This document shows, piece by piece, positions 11,448 through 21,760 of a stretch of 64,000 nucleotides of DNA. Below the pieces are notes generated by a model. That model was not told the origin of the DNA. It saw only the letters and a list, made by a program, of their open reading frames with translations, and did no database searches. Within the stretch, counting starts at the first letter, position 1. Every line of letters starts with the position of its first letter. The position numbers and the translations under genes were made by a program. The stretch spans positions 2,877,001 to 2,941,000 of the forward strand of contig NC_083516.1 of assembly GCF_032362555.1 (NCBI RefSeq), in the 5' to 3' direction. This DNA is from Amyelois transitella. Taxonomy: Eukaryota > Arthropoda > Insecta > Lepidoptera > Pyralidae.

Positions 11448-11810
11448 AGAGCCCGCCCGCGACTTCGTCCGCATGGAAACCCTGTCAATCCCACAGGAAT
11501 TTCGGGATAAAAAATAAACGTGAGAAAATGTACCTATGTTTTGTAAAACTCGATAGACACACATCTCTGATGCGATCTGACTGAAGCATTTGATAGGTAC
11601 TCATTAAATATAACCTACTAGAGAAACCCTATCAATCCCGCGGGAACTCCGGGATAAAAAGTAGCCTATATGTTATTCTGGATCTTCAGCTGCCTACATG
11701 TCAAATTTCATCGTGATCGGTTCAGTAGTTCTTGCGTGAAAGAGTAACAAACATCCATACTGACATACTCACAAATTTTCGCATTTATAATATTAGTAGG
11801 ATGATGTAGA
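11448..11810. repeat. Nested repeats: family T interrupted by a LINE fragment
   Basis: Family T sequence ('cgcgacttcgtccgcatgg', 'ggaatttcgggataaaaa') occurs at 11455-11512 and again, fuller, at 11617-11805. Between them lies about 95 bases (11512-11605) also found at 12697-12770, which is part of a LINE reverse-transcriptase region. A further family T copy lies inverted at 49575-49766. Confidence 0.6.
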
Positions 11811-12696
11811 CTATGACACATACAACTGGTGGTTCTACACGTCAAAATTCAGAAGGAAACCGAAATATTGCGAGAGGTGGAGCATTTATCGTGGAGATTT
11901 AGATGATAATAACAGCGCAGTTTTTGCGCATCGGGACTCCGTCGTGGCAAGCAAGAGACAAGAAAGTGCAGTCTGGCTAGTAGTTTTTATATTCGAATTC
12001 ATGGGGTTCACATGATTTCATACATTGTTTTTATTTTTTTTATTGTGTTCTATTATCACCAACGAATAGAAATTGTGTGTACAGTTTATTTGGTCCCGTG
12101 TCCGACACTTATGCTGGGTCGTCAATGTAGGTACATTTGGGGTGTCCCTATTCAGTACATATCGTTTCTCTTAGTTAATTTATAATAACTTGCCTCAGAC
12201 AGACTGTTGTGTGTAGCTTTATGTTTGACTTTGTATATGTTTGTTTTTTTTTTTATTTTTTTTTTTATTTGAATTAAGATATATTTTTTGACTTTTTGTG
12301 TATCTTTTTCATCGTTCATCTTTCTTGAAACTTTTTAAGATGTACTACTTTATATGAGATATAATTCCCTGCTGTAATTCCGCTTATATCGTTATTATTA
12401 TACCGTTGATCAAGACAGCTTTCTAATATCTGAGAATATTATGTTGTGTGTTTGATGATAGCTTTTTGCGCATTGGACATTGACCTCTATCTATGCACAG
12501 GCTGTTCCATACAAATGACAACTAATTTTGTGTGGCATATGAAGCGCCACTGCAATCATTGCGATTGTCCGGAGAACTAATTTTGACGTTCATTGCAAAT
12601 GTCTACCGTAAGAGATTGTGACACCGGCGAATGTTTTTTTAAAAATCTTTATTTTATTTTGTGAAATGTTATTCATTTGTAGAAATTGAGCTAAAT

Positions 12697-12928
12697 AAAC
12701 GTGAGAAAATGTGTGTTTTGTAAAACTCGCTACACACACACATCACTGATGCGATCTGACTGAAGCATTTGATTGCGTAGATCATGGAACTCTTATGCTC
12801 AAACTAGCTCATTACGGATTCGACACTGTTGCCATTGAACTAATTAAATCAAACCTTAGTGACAGATTACAGACGGTAGATTTAAATAACACAAAATCGA
12901 AAGGAGCTAACGTAAAAATAAGCGTTTA
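12697..12928 (+). pseudogene. LINE reverse-transcriptase fragment
   Basis: The frame encodes LTEAFDCVDHGTLMLKLAHY followed by GFDTVAIELIKSNLSDRLQ, typical of the early catalytic region of non-LTR reverse transcriptases (the first catalytic Asp in the AFDCVDH motif). It stops at a TAG at about 12928 and has no partner domains. It is a dead fragment of an element different from family L. Confidence 0.8.
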
Positions 12929-13864
12929 GTTCTATGGACAATTGTCTTTGCCTTGAGCGCCAAAATGGCGACACCCAAATCGTCACAATAATATAATGAC
13001 AGCAGCCAGTCCTGTGTGTAAATATGAGGAGGTCAGTGGCATTGCGGTTCCATCGTGGATTTTGTACGTTACTTATGAGCGACAGGAGCAACAAAGATAG
13101 AACATAACAATATATAAATATAAACAGTTGTCATTCTAATTATAAATTTTATGAAGTAGGTTTATCATCAGGGCCTACAAGCCATGGAGCCTACAGGCGC
13201 CAACGGAGTTTTAGTAATTTTTTTTGGCAGTTTTTTATCTTTGTATTATTTATGTATTTTTTTTATTAATATATTTTTTTATATTTTTTCTATATTTCTT
13301 AATTTTTATTCCTCTCTTTATATCGTTGAACAAGGCAGCTTCCTCTTTGATATTTTTTCATTAAAAAAAAGATATTTTGTGTATTACTTCAATACTAAAG
13401 TCTTATCACGAGAAAGTACCTATTAATATAATGATTAAAGTGCCTTATTCACTTTTAAAGTAAACTTTATTGAAGGATTTTATTGCTGAATCTATGTTTA
13501 ATTTGCTTATAAAACATTTTTTTTTTTATTAATTTGTATACAAGCATTATTTTGTGTAATTTCTTACATTGACTGTGGCGGCTTTGCATAAAATCAATTG
13601 TAAAAAATACCTATTATTTATTTTTATCGTTTCAGATATATTGAGCTGTTTCGAAAGGCCAGTTTCAATTTGAGACTAATATACTTTTTGTGTGAAATGA
13701 TTCAACTTTGCACAGTGTCTTCATCACTAGCATCTTGGTTACCATAGTATCTACCTAGCGGTTCATTATTTTTGTGTTCAAAGATCAAGTTACCTTAATG
13801 GTATTCATCAATTACACAAATTCTGTAATTTCTTATGTGGTACATATACTATTATCGTTATTAT

Positions 13865-14030
13865 CCCAGCGTGGGACGGCCCCCCGCGAGATGAACCGAC
13901 CGTGGTAACCGACAGGTCTGGTGAATTCCGCGGGGAACGTTGAATGCAGGTCGCCTCCAACAGTGCGAGGTGGAGGTAGAACTCAGTAGGGGAGGCCTAT
14001 GTTCAGCAGTGGACGTCCTAAGTCGAATTT
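13865..14030 (+). repeat. Interspersed repeat with retroelement-like 3' end
   Basis: GC-richer block in AT-rich DNA ending 'gaggcctatgttcagcagtg' then 'gacgtcc', a phrase familiar from the 3' ends of lepidopteran retroelements. Single copy in this window. Confidence 0.5.
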
Positions 14031-14985
14031 ATGATAATGATGATATTATACCGTCAGTTGATTGTAATATGTATATTTGATATTATGTAGAATTCAATTT
14101 TTGTATAAGGCTGTTTCGTCCGTACGCTAGTATCTCGTTTGAGCTACTGTATATAATGTTGTTAGGAATAATAAATACCTACAATTGATACGATTATAAC
14201 AATATTAGGCTTAAGTTATTTAATTTATATTCCTAGATTAAATTAATAAAACGTTAAACGGATAATATGATATTGAGAAATTCGAAAGCAATAATTTTTT
14301 AAATTTGGATATATTTACATTGGTTGTGATTGATTTTCAAATTTGAGACTGTTGTAATTTTTAATCTTGTTAATAAAATGATTACAGTTTTATTTATAGT
14401 TTTTTTACATCCCTCCCTTATGTTAATTTTTGACTCAGCATATCGAACCAAATGAACATTGACATTATATTTTTAAGTAAATACTCCTAGCAAAGAAAGA
14501 GCTAACATAAAAAAGTAAAAAACGTGTGTGACATGAAAGAAGAATAGCCAAAGAGCTTATTAAAATCACTATGGTGATAGCCGTTTAAAGTTTAGAAGAA
14601 GCTCCTTGTTTTTACAAATTATTCATTTATGTTATTTAATCCAAACAATCCAACACTTTCGTCCTCTTATCGGAACATGACTTTTACCATTACTACACGA
14701 TATCGTTTATTATGAAGTGGTAGCCTATTTATTAGGTGAGTTACAATCATTGAAATAGCTTTTCAGGGGCTAGACTTTATCCAATCCACAGAAAATAGTC
14801 CTAAAATTTTTAAATTCGACCACTTAAGCTTGCCAATTTTTTTAACATTTCGTAAAGAATCCATAATGCTTTTTATTGTGTAAGTGATAATAAGTGGGGA
14901 AATACATGTCTTTATAGGAATTTGTTTAGATATTATTTCATTTAGTATAACTACTACTATGATATTTTGCAGATAATCATTGATC

Positions 14986-16604
14986 ATGGGACTTATACAA
15001 TCCATTGTTTGTTCTATAACATTCTGCGTTGAAAGGTAAGCACCTACTATGTTTTCATATTACTAACAATTGAGGGCCGGATTCGTTTTTATAAGCCCAT
15101 TTGGAAAAAGTTTCTACTGAAGGAATGTTCTTTAAGGTGTGTCTTTTTGCAGAAATTTTATTATTTTATTTATTCACAAAGTCGTTACTTATTGAAAACA
15201 TCATAAGTAAATAATTTGCGTAAGTAATTTATTTTTTAATTCACTTGCATTTAATAGCGGTATAGCTACCTAAGTAACACGTACGTATGAGGTGAGGTAT
15301 TCTATGGCGGGTAATTACTTACTTACTTTTTTTTTAGAGTTTTGACATGGACTTGCTGTGCTTTCCTGCTGATGCTGCTCATGTTCACAGTCATCGTCCT
15401 AATGATTTACGGCATCGCAGTGGGCTACCACTACGCACAAAAAGAATTGGCATCATTTGCCGGTGAGTCTGCAGGGTTATTTTTAATAAAATAGAAACTT
15501 TGCAAAGATACGAGTACTTAGATAGCTCACCTCACTTACTTATAACAACGTGTGTTCTACGACATTTGATAGTTTTTAGTTAAATGCGCTTAGAACAACA
15601 AATAAAAAAAAATTGGTTCTTTAACCATTCAAATTTAGCAAAAGGAAATTTGGTTCCAAAACATTAACCCAGCTTCCTGCCGAATGGTAGGTACCTATGC
15701 TGTATGAAGCGGGTAACCTCTCTATGATGTACCTCTTAAGTTCATGTAATTGATTTTAAAAGTTGATAAGATAAATTCTAACATCATATTGCGTACGCAG
15801 TGTCATCGCGATCGACCACAGAGCCTGGTCTGTCGAGGCGAAGGTCTGGAGACAGCGGTGTGGACGAGAGCGCGCCCGTGGTCCGGCTGGTCGCGGTCAA
15901 CAGGTCCGAGGTGGAACACGCGCCACAACCAGAACTCGGTAACGTTGTAATATAGGACGAAATTATGCAGTGTATCCCACCCCAATTTAGAGAATGCAAT
16001 TTTTTGTAGCTTCTTTGACGGAATGACGTTTTTCGAGGGAACTCTTAAAAATTTTGGAGGCATTATTATTGTTTTTTTTTTATATTGTTTTTAAAGCTGT
16101 TTAGACATTTGCATCTAAAGTTGATTGGATTATTTTACAATCAGCAAATTTGCCAATTCATCTAAATATTCATTTACAGAGGTGTATCAACAGCAGAGGC
16201 CGGGAGAAAAAATCTACATGGACGTTTCTGCAACTCCGATTGTCGTACTTGAAACGGAACGGTATTGTACTCTACACTCTTTCCCTTTATTCACAATCAA
16301 ATTTGGCATGCATCTAGACCTAGCAAGGGTCCATATTATGTCTAGGGGTGTAGGTACTAAGAGAGAAGAGTGTAATATAACGGCATTTTTTGCTTCACGC
16401 GTCCGCACTATAGTTTTTCTTAAATCTTTTATAACCAGGCCACCAAGAGAACCTGACCTATCACCGCAAGAGAAAGAACTCGCCCGAAGGCTGATCGGCC
16501 GCTTTCGGCGCTCCAGGAACACTACCATTCCCGCCGAACCATTCTTGAGGCCACTGCGACCTTCTAATGTCACCATATCCAGTTCTGTGGTGCCGACCAC
16601 GTGA
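14986..16604 (+). CDS. Small single-pass membrane protein, paralogue A
   Basis: Five exons join in frame: 14986-15035, 15338-15462, 15801-15938, 16180-16261 and 16439-16604 (186 residues). The N-terminus MGLIQS fits an N-myristoylation motif (Gly2, Ser6). One hydrophobic helix follows at about residues 20-45 (CCAFLLMLLMFTVIVLMIYG), ending in a GYHY motif. The long tail contains basic patches (LSRRR; ARRLIGRFRRSRN) and three N-glycosylation sequons (NRS, NTT, NVT). The neighbouring minus-strand gene encodes a related protein with the same first intron position and phase (GAA AG|), the same helix and GYHY, and an RR-x2-GR-x2-RR tail, so the two are tail-to-tail duplicates. AATAAA lies at 16646-16651. 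I do not recognise a named family. A signal-anchor protein with its tail outside the cytosol is the simplest reading; myristoylation would require a cytosolic N-terminus, which is compatible. Confidence 0.85.
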
Positions 16605-16936
16605 CCGTTTTAAAGCGGTTTTTGAACGATCATGTTCTTTTTTTAAATAAAATACGTGTTAAAAATAAATTCGTTTTATTAACAATCTGCTTCACATTTA
16701 CAAAAAGTTAAATATATAGTTCTACCTATGAGATCACATAAGGTAAGTTTTCGGCCGTTTACCCGCGGTTTCCTCGCTACATTGTCCTACCACTAGGGTC
16801 ACCTCTATTGGTTTGAGTCACGTGCTTTTTTTATTTCCTTTTTAAATAAAAACTATTTCAAAACAAAATCGATTTATTTTTTGCCTGAGGCATCACAAAA
16901 TATTTCGAAATAATAATAATGAAATAATAATGTCCA
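16605..16936. other. Convergent 3' region between the membrane-protein paralogues
   Basis: Both 3' UTRs end here. The plus-strand gene has AATAAA at 16646-16651 and the minus-strand gene has its complement TTTATT at 16873-16878. Nothing else is seen. Confidence 0.6.
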
Positions 16937-18214
16937 CTAGATCCACGTCTTGTTTTTTAGGTCGAATCGTTCGACGTTATAGGCAGTAATATTACCGTTG
17001 TGCAAGTCTGTATAGTTGACATTTTGGTTGGAAGTCATGGTGCCGTTGATCTCTCGGCGGGTTTTGCGACCGAAGCCGCGCCTCACCGCCTTGTCAACTG
17101 ATCGCATTACATTTCCCGAACGTTCCGCTTGCTCTGGGCCAGATCTTAGAGCCCCAGCGGCTTTTGCAGCCTTTGCTGAAATAGGATATAATCACATGTT
17201 TTGTTAAGGATATAAGATAGGTGCCTTTATTAGCGGCAAATATCAATCGTGCAATGGGAGTATGGTGCTAGGGTGACTCTTCTTGGTACCCCGCCTTGCT
17301 TAACCTCTGTTCTAGTTGTAATATCCAGATAATGAATTAGCTACCTTATTAACGCAACATTTTTTTCTATTCATAGAGATAAATTTCTTCTGCTATCCAC
17401 TCATAATACCGGACAGTTCCGTTTTCGGGTTCAAATGGCGCGCTCTGACAGGCTGATAGACTCAAATATTTCGCGCCATACAAAAATTTTAATTCTGCGC
17501 AGGTGCCCATCGGCGTAACTTATAAAAGTGGTAATACTGAAGTATACACTACATACCCATGGAATCCACGGAATTTGATACAAAACAATAATGGTAGCCA
17601 ATTCCGATTCCCATGACCATGACGGTGATGATGGTGAACAAGAGACAGCAGGTCAACATGGCGCAGACAGTGCATAGTGATATTCTGTAGACCACACAAG
17701 GATTATTTTAGCACATACCTACATAAAATGGACATAAGAAATCAAAAATGTCCTAAGTGAGATAGGTTTTGCTACTTCTAAGTAATGTGTTGTTGTGTGT
17801 GATGTGGGGTGAGAATAATAAGCCTTTATAATCGTCACATAGGCTAGGACATTCATAGGTACTCATAGGTATAGCTTTAATTTCAATTAAAATAAATTAA
17901 TGACTGTCGTGCGCCCTCGGTTTGGCTGTATCTGTATTAACCGCCCATTCAAAATCTAGGCAACTATCTGTATGAAAAATGTGATAGTAAATATAGTAAC
18001 AACTGTGCCGATTTTATTAAAATAAATCGGATCTAAATAAAAAATTATTGAGATAATCAGGATTTTTTAATATGATAATGTATGCATGGTATGGACCATA
18101 CATACATTGTGAGGAAAACGAATTGAATTTTAAAAAATAACAGTTAAAATACCTTTCTAAAGCATCAAGTACAATGGAGACGAAAGAACTCAAGGAACAG
18201 CACACACAACCCAT
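16937..18214 (-). CDS. Small single-pass membrane protein, paralogue B
   Basis: Three exons on the minus strand: 18153-18214, 17557-17684 and 16937-17175 (142 residues, stop TAG). The N-terminus MGCVCCS offers Gly2 for myristoylation and Cys3, 5 and 6 for palmitoylation. The helix at about 24-50 (CAMLTCCLLFTIITVMVMGI) ends in GIGIGYHY, matching paralogue A (GIAVGYHY). The tail has the basic motif VRRGFGRKTRREING, aligned with ARRLIGRFRRSRNTT of paralogue A, and then four N-glycosylation sequons within about 40 residues (NGT, NYT, NIT, NKT). The first two splice junctions have the same phases (2, 1) as in paralogue A; two later introns of A are absent here. Function unknown. The sequons argue that the tail faces the lumen or outside. 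Confidence 0.85.
17433..17538 (+). repeat. Interspersed repeat, family M
   Basis: Copy with 'atttcgcgccatacaaaaat' and 'cttataaaagtggtaatac', in the second intron of membrane-protein paralogue B. It matches 2177-2276 and, inverted, 8993-9090. Confidence 0.5.
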
Positions 18215-19087
18215 TTTTTAATCCTAACATTGACACCGCGACTGTTAATTTCTAAAGACATTTAGCTAACTGGATTCAGACATTTTGGTTCAACAATAAG
18301 ATAACTTGCAAAATTGCAAATTTAGCACCGTAGTACCTAATATCCCCAAACCACCTTTCAAATCGTGGGTGTCAACTGATCTTGACAAAGATTACCTTTT
18401 TAATATTTCATTATCCCAAGTTCTTTAGCAGATAGATGTAGGAAGCTTTTTTACGTTGATGTGCAAAGCTTATTTTGATAACGGTTTGTAACATTGTGTA
18501 TATGTGTTGCTCAGGTTCCCCGGGAATAGGCTATTTGACAAAGTTCTAAAAACTATCTTAGGGTATTTATTTGTTTATAAGGAGCCCTAAAATACTTTTC
18601 TTACTTTATTTTAGCAATTTTATTAAAAAATCGAAAAAGAACATGCAATATTCAAATATGCCGCCAAAACGCGACTCTTAGCAATATGGCGGCCATGGCA
18701 TGCAGTGACGTAGATTTCGCATAAGAGCTTGTTGGTGTTTCGGAGACGGATTTTGTTAAAATAATGCAACAATTTTATCTCGCGTTTTTGAAAAATTGCT
18801 CCAAAAATATAATATTTAGACTAATGACATAAAAGAAATGTATATTTTTATTATACTCATATAGCCAATTGCTTCATGTAAAAACTTGATTAACCAAATT
18901 CAGGTTCATGGTCGAAAGGCGCACCCTGGACTCCTCTACAGAGTATAAACTAAAAATGTATAAGTACGTATGTGGCGGGCTTAAGCAAGGAATCTATAAG
19001 TTCAAAATCCTTGGGCAGAAATCAAGCCAAAAAAAATCTTGGCGTACTATCCATCAAAAATGACATCGATAAGTTGTCATTTTCAAT
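18215..19087. promoter_or_regulatory. Divergent promoter region of paralogue B and POP7
   Basis: The two genes start 873 bases apart on opposite strands. A YY1/Pho-like motif AATATGGCGGCC lies at 18683-18694, with a second 'atatgccgcc' (a similar core) about 25 bases upstream. A third 'caatatggcag' spans the POP7 start itself. No TATA box is evident. Assignment as a shared promoter is inference from spacing. Confidence 0.4.
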
Positions 19088-21207
19088 ATGGCAGATGAAA
19101 ACAACTCTCAAAAGAAAGAGGAACCAAAGAAAAAGCACAAACGGTTTCAAAATAAGAATTATGCAGTTAAAAAGAGACTACCAGTTCGTCCAATAGACAG
19201 TGATAATGTAATTTTTATAACAAAAAAGACAAATTTTAAGGTAAGTACAAAGTTAACCGCGTCTCATGTTGGCTGTCTTCTACATCACATTTTATTTCAA
19301 TGTTATTTTTATTGTTTAATACTAACCTGTTTTATTTAGGCACAGCTGGACAAATGTTGCGATCTATTGACTAAAGGTGAAAAGGAAATAATCCTTCACG
19401 GACTCGGCGCTGCAATCCAGAGGTGCTGTAACCTAGCATTACAGCTCGAGATACTGTTTTCAGGAACATGTCAAATAGAAGTAAACACTGGCACTGTCGA
19501 TTTAGTCGGTGAGTTCAATTACCTATTATAATAGTATATTCATTACTATAAAGTAATTTCTAAAAGTAAGGTAAGAAATCATACATACATACATACATAC
19601 ATAAAATCACGCCTCTTTCCCGGAGGGGTAGGCAGAGACTACCTCTTTCCACTTGCCACGATCTCTGCATACTTCTTTCGCTTCGTCCACATTCATAACT
19701 CTCTTCATACAAGCTCGGCGGTTTCGGGTACTTTTGACCTGACCCTTTACCAGGACGTCCTTAATTTGATCAAGATACGTTCGTCTAGGTCTTCCCACTC
19801 CGACCTTTCCCTCCACACTCTCCTTGTATATCTGCTTAGTCAACCTGCTTTCATTCATCCTCTCCACATGACCGAACCATCTTAACATACCCTTTTCTAT
19901 TCCTGTAACTACATCTTCTTTCACATCACAACATTCCCTTATCACGCTGTTCCTTATCCTGTCACTCAATTTCACACCCATCATACTCCTTAACACTCTC
20001 ATTTCCACTGCATAAGAGAACTATATATATATTGCATGTAAGAAATCATAACTACAGTAATTTTACTAGTTCGTGATTTCTTACCTAAACTTAGAAAAAA
20101 CTACTTACTATTTTACTCTACGTTTTTTTACCTAGCTGCTTTTCTATTGCTATATTATTCCACGTGATTACGTGATACATACATAAAATCACGCCTTTTT
20201 CCCAGTGGGGTAGGCAGAGGCTATATCCTTCCACTTGCCATGATCTCTGCATACTCCTTTGTATTTCATCCTTTCTTCCATTCCTTCATCCACATTCATA
20301 ACCCTCTTCATGCAAGCTTGATGGCTTCTTGATGGTACTCTTGACTTGACCCTTTGACATCCTTAATTTGATCAAGATACATTCTCCAGGCCCTCCCGCT
20401 CCAACCTTTCTCTCCACACCCTCCTTGTATATTTGCTTAGTCAACCTGCTTTCATTCATCCTCTTAACATGCCCAAACTTTCTAAACATACCGTGGTTCT
20501 TTTCCTTTTTTGTATTGGTGCTAACATGACATGGCCCCACATAAATGTCTTTTCAGTTTATTCCACAGCATTAATTTTTTATGTCAAGTGTGAATACATT
20601 TATATGTGGTTTATGGCACTTTGGAATAGGTCAAACTCAAAACTTTAGTATTGATATTATATGAGGCAACACAAACAACCAAAAGCGTAACTGGACTAAG
20701 CATGGAGAACAGATTAGGCATCTCTGTGTTATTATATATTTTTTTTGACGTTTTTATACTTAGGCAGTCTTTTTCCTTTTGGTGTAAATCCCTGTTGTGT
20801 CCTCACCTTTCTGAAGACAGGCTCAAGGTCACTTATGACCTCACTCTTGAATTAAGAACATCAAGTTTTTACAGTGTCTTGCAACTGCTACTCTTATCTG
20901 AGGTCCACAACCTTTGCTGGAAAACCTAACCTAAATTTTGTTTAGGTTTACACATTCAGTTGGCTCACTGTAAAGCACTTTTTTATTCAGGCATTTTTAC
21001 TGCCTGACCACATGTGTTTTAAGTGGTAAAGCAACTTAAATAGTGATTTTGACAAAAAAAAAATATGAGAAATAATTTTAATATTATATTACAGATGATT
21101 TGGAGCCACTTAATGAAGACTTAGAATTTGGAGCTCAAGTGAGGCACTCATCATCTATTCACATTAGAATATTCCGGACAGCAATGCTTGGTGCCAATCA
21201 ATCATAA
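19088..21207 (+). CDS. POP7: Ribonuclease P/MRP subunit POP7 (Rpp20)
   Basis: Three exons: 19088-19240, 19340-19508 and 21095-21207 (144 residues, close to the usual length of about 140). POP7 is an Alba-fold RNA-binding protein that pairs with Rpp25 on the P3 domain of RNase P and RNase MRP RNA, acting in tRNA 5' processing and rRNA processing in the nucleus. The N-terminus is Lys-rich (KKEEPKKKHKRFQNKNYAVK), followed by the conserved KRLPVRP, then the Alba core: VIFITKKTNFKAQLDKC, the signature IILHGLGAAIQRCCNLALQL, VNTGTVDLVDDLEP, and the final strand SSIHIRIFRTAML. Intron 2 carries two LINE fragments. The TAA stop shares its last base with the ATG of the next gene, TMEM203. High confidence. 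Confidence 0.95.
19571..20050 (-). mobile_element. 5'-truncated LINE (family L) with 13-bp target duplication
   Basis: The minus strand encodes about 133 residues (20008 to 19607) of the C-terminal part of a non-LTR retrotransposon polyprotein, with MLRWFGHVERMNESRLTKQ, a Zn-knuckle-free tail, and WKEVVSAYPSGKEA before the stop. The element ends in (ATAC)n at 19584-19603. The direct repeat GTAAGAAATCATA at 19571-19583 and 20038-20050 is the target-site duplication, so this is a discrete insertion in POP7 intron 2. It is the best preserved of seven copies in the window. Confidence 0.9.
20170..20490 (-). repeat. Second LINE fragment (family L) in POP7 intron 2
   Basis: A diverged copy of the same element in the same orientation, 120 bases beyond the first. 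It has internal deletions; the residual frame FGHVKRMNESRLTKQIYKEG is still readable. It is not coding today. Confidence 0.8.
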
Positions 21208-21614
21208 TGTTTTTCACACTGAATGAAATAGTGCAGTGGATTGGACTAACAGTGTTTGAAATATGGATAAACTTGATAACAATCACTATTTTCTCAGTTC
21301 TGTTAGCTCTTAAAATAGATGGAATTGTAAACAGTGCATGGTGGACAATATTTGCTCCATTATTTGTTAGTGATGCAATGAATGCATATTTTTGCTGTAT
21401 TGTTTGTATTAGAATGAACTTGGAGAATTCATACAAAGCTTCACTATACAGAGCGTCATGGAGTGCAATTTTCTTGGGGCTCACATTTGTATTCAAGTTC
21501 TTACTTTGTAGAAAATTACAAGGTGACTCTGCCATAGAGTATAGTGAAGTCTTTGCACCTCTATTTATTTTGTTGCAACTGATAGCAGTTAGAGCATGCC
21601 AGTTGCATCAGTAA
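21207..21614 (+). CDS. TMEM203: Transmembrane protein 203
   Basis: Intronless, 135 residues, matching the known length of about 136. TMEM203 is an ER/lysosomal four-helix membrane protein linked to calcium homeostasis and, in mammals, to STING signalling. The sequence shows the expected pattern: MFFTLNEIVQWIGLTVFEIW at the start, four hydrophobic segments at about 10-33, 47-70, 85-103 and 114-131, the FSVLLALKIDG motif, FKFLLCRKLQ, and FILLQLIAVRACQ at the end. Its ATG begins on the last base of the POP7 stop codon (TAATG), and no splice acceptor or separate promoter lies between them, so it is probably translated from a POP7-TMEM203 dicistronic mRNA by termination-reinitiation. Confidence 0.95.
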   Translation: MFFTLNEIVQWIGLTVFEIWINLITITIFSVLLALKIDGIVNSAWWTIFAPLFVSDAMNAYFCCIVCIRMNLENSYKASLYRASWSAIFLGLTFVFKFLLCRKLQGDSAIEYSEVFAPLFILLQLIAVRACQLHQ

Positions 21615-21760
21615 TCTTCATAATATTGTTACATCATCATCATAAGCGTCTTAATATTTTATAATGGTAAATTAAACTTGTATATAAGAAAATGAATTTA
21701 ATTTCTAGCAATATTGAAAAACTAATTTTAAAATTACAATCACATAAAAAAATTATGTAA

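Larger units (their letters stand above)
11811..14985. other. AT-rich intergenic region without a recognised gene
   Basis: Between the TULIP-like gene and the first membrane-protein gene I see a LINE remnant and one other repeat (listed separately), long T-rich runs near 12241-12280 and 13205-13310, and no spliceable coding frame. The open frame at 13184-13426 is a low-complexity Phe/Ile/Tyr product of T-rich DNA. Confidence 0.6.

Noticed and set aside
11090-11494. Minus-strand Ala/Arg-rich frames and a plus-strand +1 frame
   Set aside because: They overlap the last exon of the TULIP-like gene, whose own frame is fixed by splice phase and the conserved GLGPLSG motif.
13184-13426. 80-residue Phe/Ile/Tyr-rich frame
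   Set aside because: Translation of T-rich low-complexity DNA.
16214-16600. Minus-strand 128-residue frame
   Set aside because: Antisense of exons 4-5 of membrane-protein paralogue A and the intron between them.
21164-21535. Minus-strand 123-residue frame
   Set aside because: Exact antisense of TMEM203.
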